Part shown: positions 63,580 to 64,000 of the stretch, piece after piece
Numbering within the stretch: position 1 is the first letter of the stretch
How the letters are laid out: every line of letters begins with the position of its first letter
Source: CAVZVZ01 sp963778895
GTDB lineage: Bacteria > Actinomycetota > Acidimicrobiia > Acidimicrobiales > Acidimicrobilacustridaceae
Length of the DNA stretch: 64,000 nucleotides
Direction: 5' to 3'
NCBI GenBank assembly: GCA_963778895.1
Contig: CAVZVZ010000007.1
Location: forward strand, 1 to 64,000
Notes under the pieces: model-generated
Databases searched by the model: none
Told to the model about the DNA's origin: nothing
Seen by the model: the letters and a program-made list of their open reading frames with translations, nothing else
Translations under genes and position numbers: made by a program

Positions 63580-64000
63580 CGATCGACCTCTCGACCAGCT
63601 ATCTCGGGTTCAGGCTGCGATCTCCGTTCGTGGCGTCGTGCTCGCCCTTGACCGGTGACCTCGACGCCTTGCAGCGACTGGATCGTGCTGGGGTGGGCGC
63701 GGTGGTGTTGCCGTCGTTGTTCGAAGAACAGATCGAACACGACGAGCTCGAGATCGAACGCATGCTGCAGACGGGGAGCGACTCGTTCGGCGAGGCCGCG
63801 AGCTTCTTCCCCGAGTTGCACGACTACAACACCGGCCCCGACCACTACCTCACGTTGCTCGAGCACGCTCGGAATGTGTTGTCCGTACCGGTGCTGGCCA
63901 GCCTCAACGGAACAAGCATCGGCGGTTGGCTGCGCTACGCGCAGCTCGTCGAGAGCGCCGGCGCTCACGCCATCGAGCTGAACGCGTACACCGTGGCCGC
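63576..64000 (+). CDS. Dihydroorotate dehydrogenase-like protein, N-terminal part (runs off the window)
   Basis: ATG 63576 overlaps the nifJ stop (ATGA); the frame is open to the end of the window (141 residues). MTIDLSTSYLGFRLRSPFVA / SCSPLTGDLDALQRLDRAGV / GAVVLPSLFEEQIEHDE is the beta/alpha-barrel start of the FMN-dependent DHOD-like family, with SLNGTSIGGWLRYAQLVESA / GAHAIELNAY supplying FMN contacts. This subfamily is regularly found directly behind nifJ and is thought not to be the pyrimidine-pathway enzyme; it may partner PFOR in electron transfer, but that is inference. Confidence 0.88.
   Translation, partial: MTIDLSTSYLGFRLRSPFVASCSPLTGDLDALQRLDRAGVGAVVLPSLFEEQIEHDELEIERMLQTGSDSFGEAASFFPELHDYNTGPDHYLTLLEHARNVLSVPVLASLNGTSIGGWLRYAQLVESAGAHAIELNAYTVA

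Noticed and set aside
1..64000. tRNA, rRNA, CRISPR, transposase, integrase or prophage genes
   Set aside because: I looked for T-loop-like and CCA-type ends, evenly spaced repeats, and transposase or integrase motifs, and saw none.

Overview
The window is high-GC DNA (about two thirds G+C by eye) from an actinobacterium, most likely of the class Acidimicrobiia. Support for this is indirect: GTG/TTG starts are frequent, there is a membrane protein whose N-terminus carries the WW-like GWWLASDGNWYPPEQ motif, the acetyltransferase fused to an NDP-forming acyl-CoA synthetase has the GNAT domain first, and YwiC-like, DUF2804, double-domain CoA-transferase and 'iron-containing redox enzyme' families all occur together. 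No rRNA, tRNA, CRISPR array, transposase or phage gene was seen.

Layout. 1-1064: the end of a DUF2254-like protein and two small coupled genes on the minus strand. 1455-9665: a complete potassium-uptake locus, small membrane protein-kdpF-kdpA-kdpB-kdpC-kdpD-kdpE. Up to about 6.75 kb this part is full of one-base frameshifts. 9.7-15.5 kb: a decayed copy of the 5' end of gpsA, then a PatA-like protein acetyltransferase, a class I PPK2, a CBS-domain protein and the intact gpsA. 15.5-29.6 kb: small secreted and membrane proteins, an alpha/beta hydrolase, an overlapping ATP-grasp ligase/PLP decarboxylase pair, CHAD, YihY and DUF4389 proteins, an SDR and a two-domain CoA-transferase. 29.6-35.7 kb: two coupled membrane coiled-coil proteins (one carrying a GH43-like propeller) divergent from a MacA/MacB-type exporter operon ending in a DUF5666 protein. 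35.8-40.7 kb: an AfsR-type regulator divergent from a methyltransferase, then a HAD phosphatase. 40.9-55.7 kb: envelope and signalling genes (Calx-beta, Crp/Fnr, CHASE2-cyclase, FecR, PQQ-propeller, HtrA) with enzymes between them. 55.8-64 kb: a zinc-ribbon microprotein, DUF2804, CsbD, a diiron-type enzyme, a DUF7218/Rho-N protein, then a coupled acyltransferase-PFOR-dihydroorotate dehydrogenase-like operon that runs off the end.

How the genes fit together. Several recurring themes fit a life with energy or redox stress: high-affinity K+ uptake under KdpDE, polyphosphate (PPK2, CHAD), protein acetylation, a CBS protein, CsbD, and a pyruvate:ferredoxin oxidoreductase. Two intergenic regions share a 16-bp element AGGGWCC-N3-GGCCCT that resembles DosR/DevR dormancy boxes, with weaker relatives at other promoters, so part of this set may be co-regulated.

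Caution. About thirty frameshifts in the first 6.75 kb and roughly a dozen later ones interrupt otherwise conserved proteins. I annotate such genes across the shift and say so. Many lie in G or C runs and look more like base-calling errors than decay, but the sequence alone cannot settle that.
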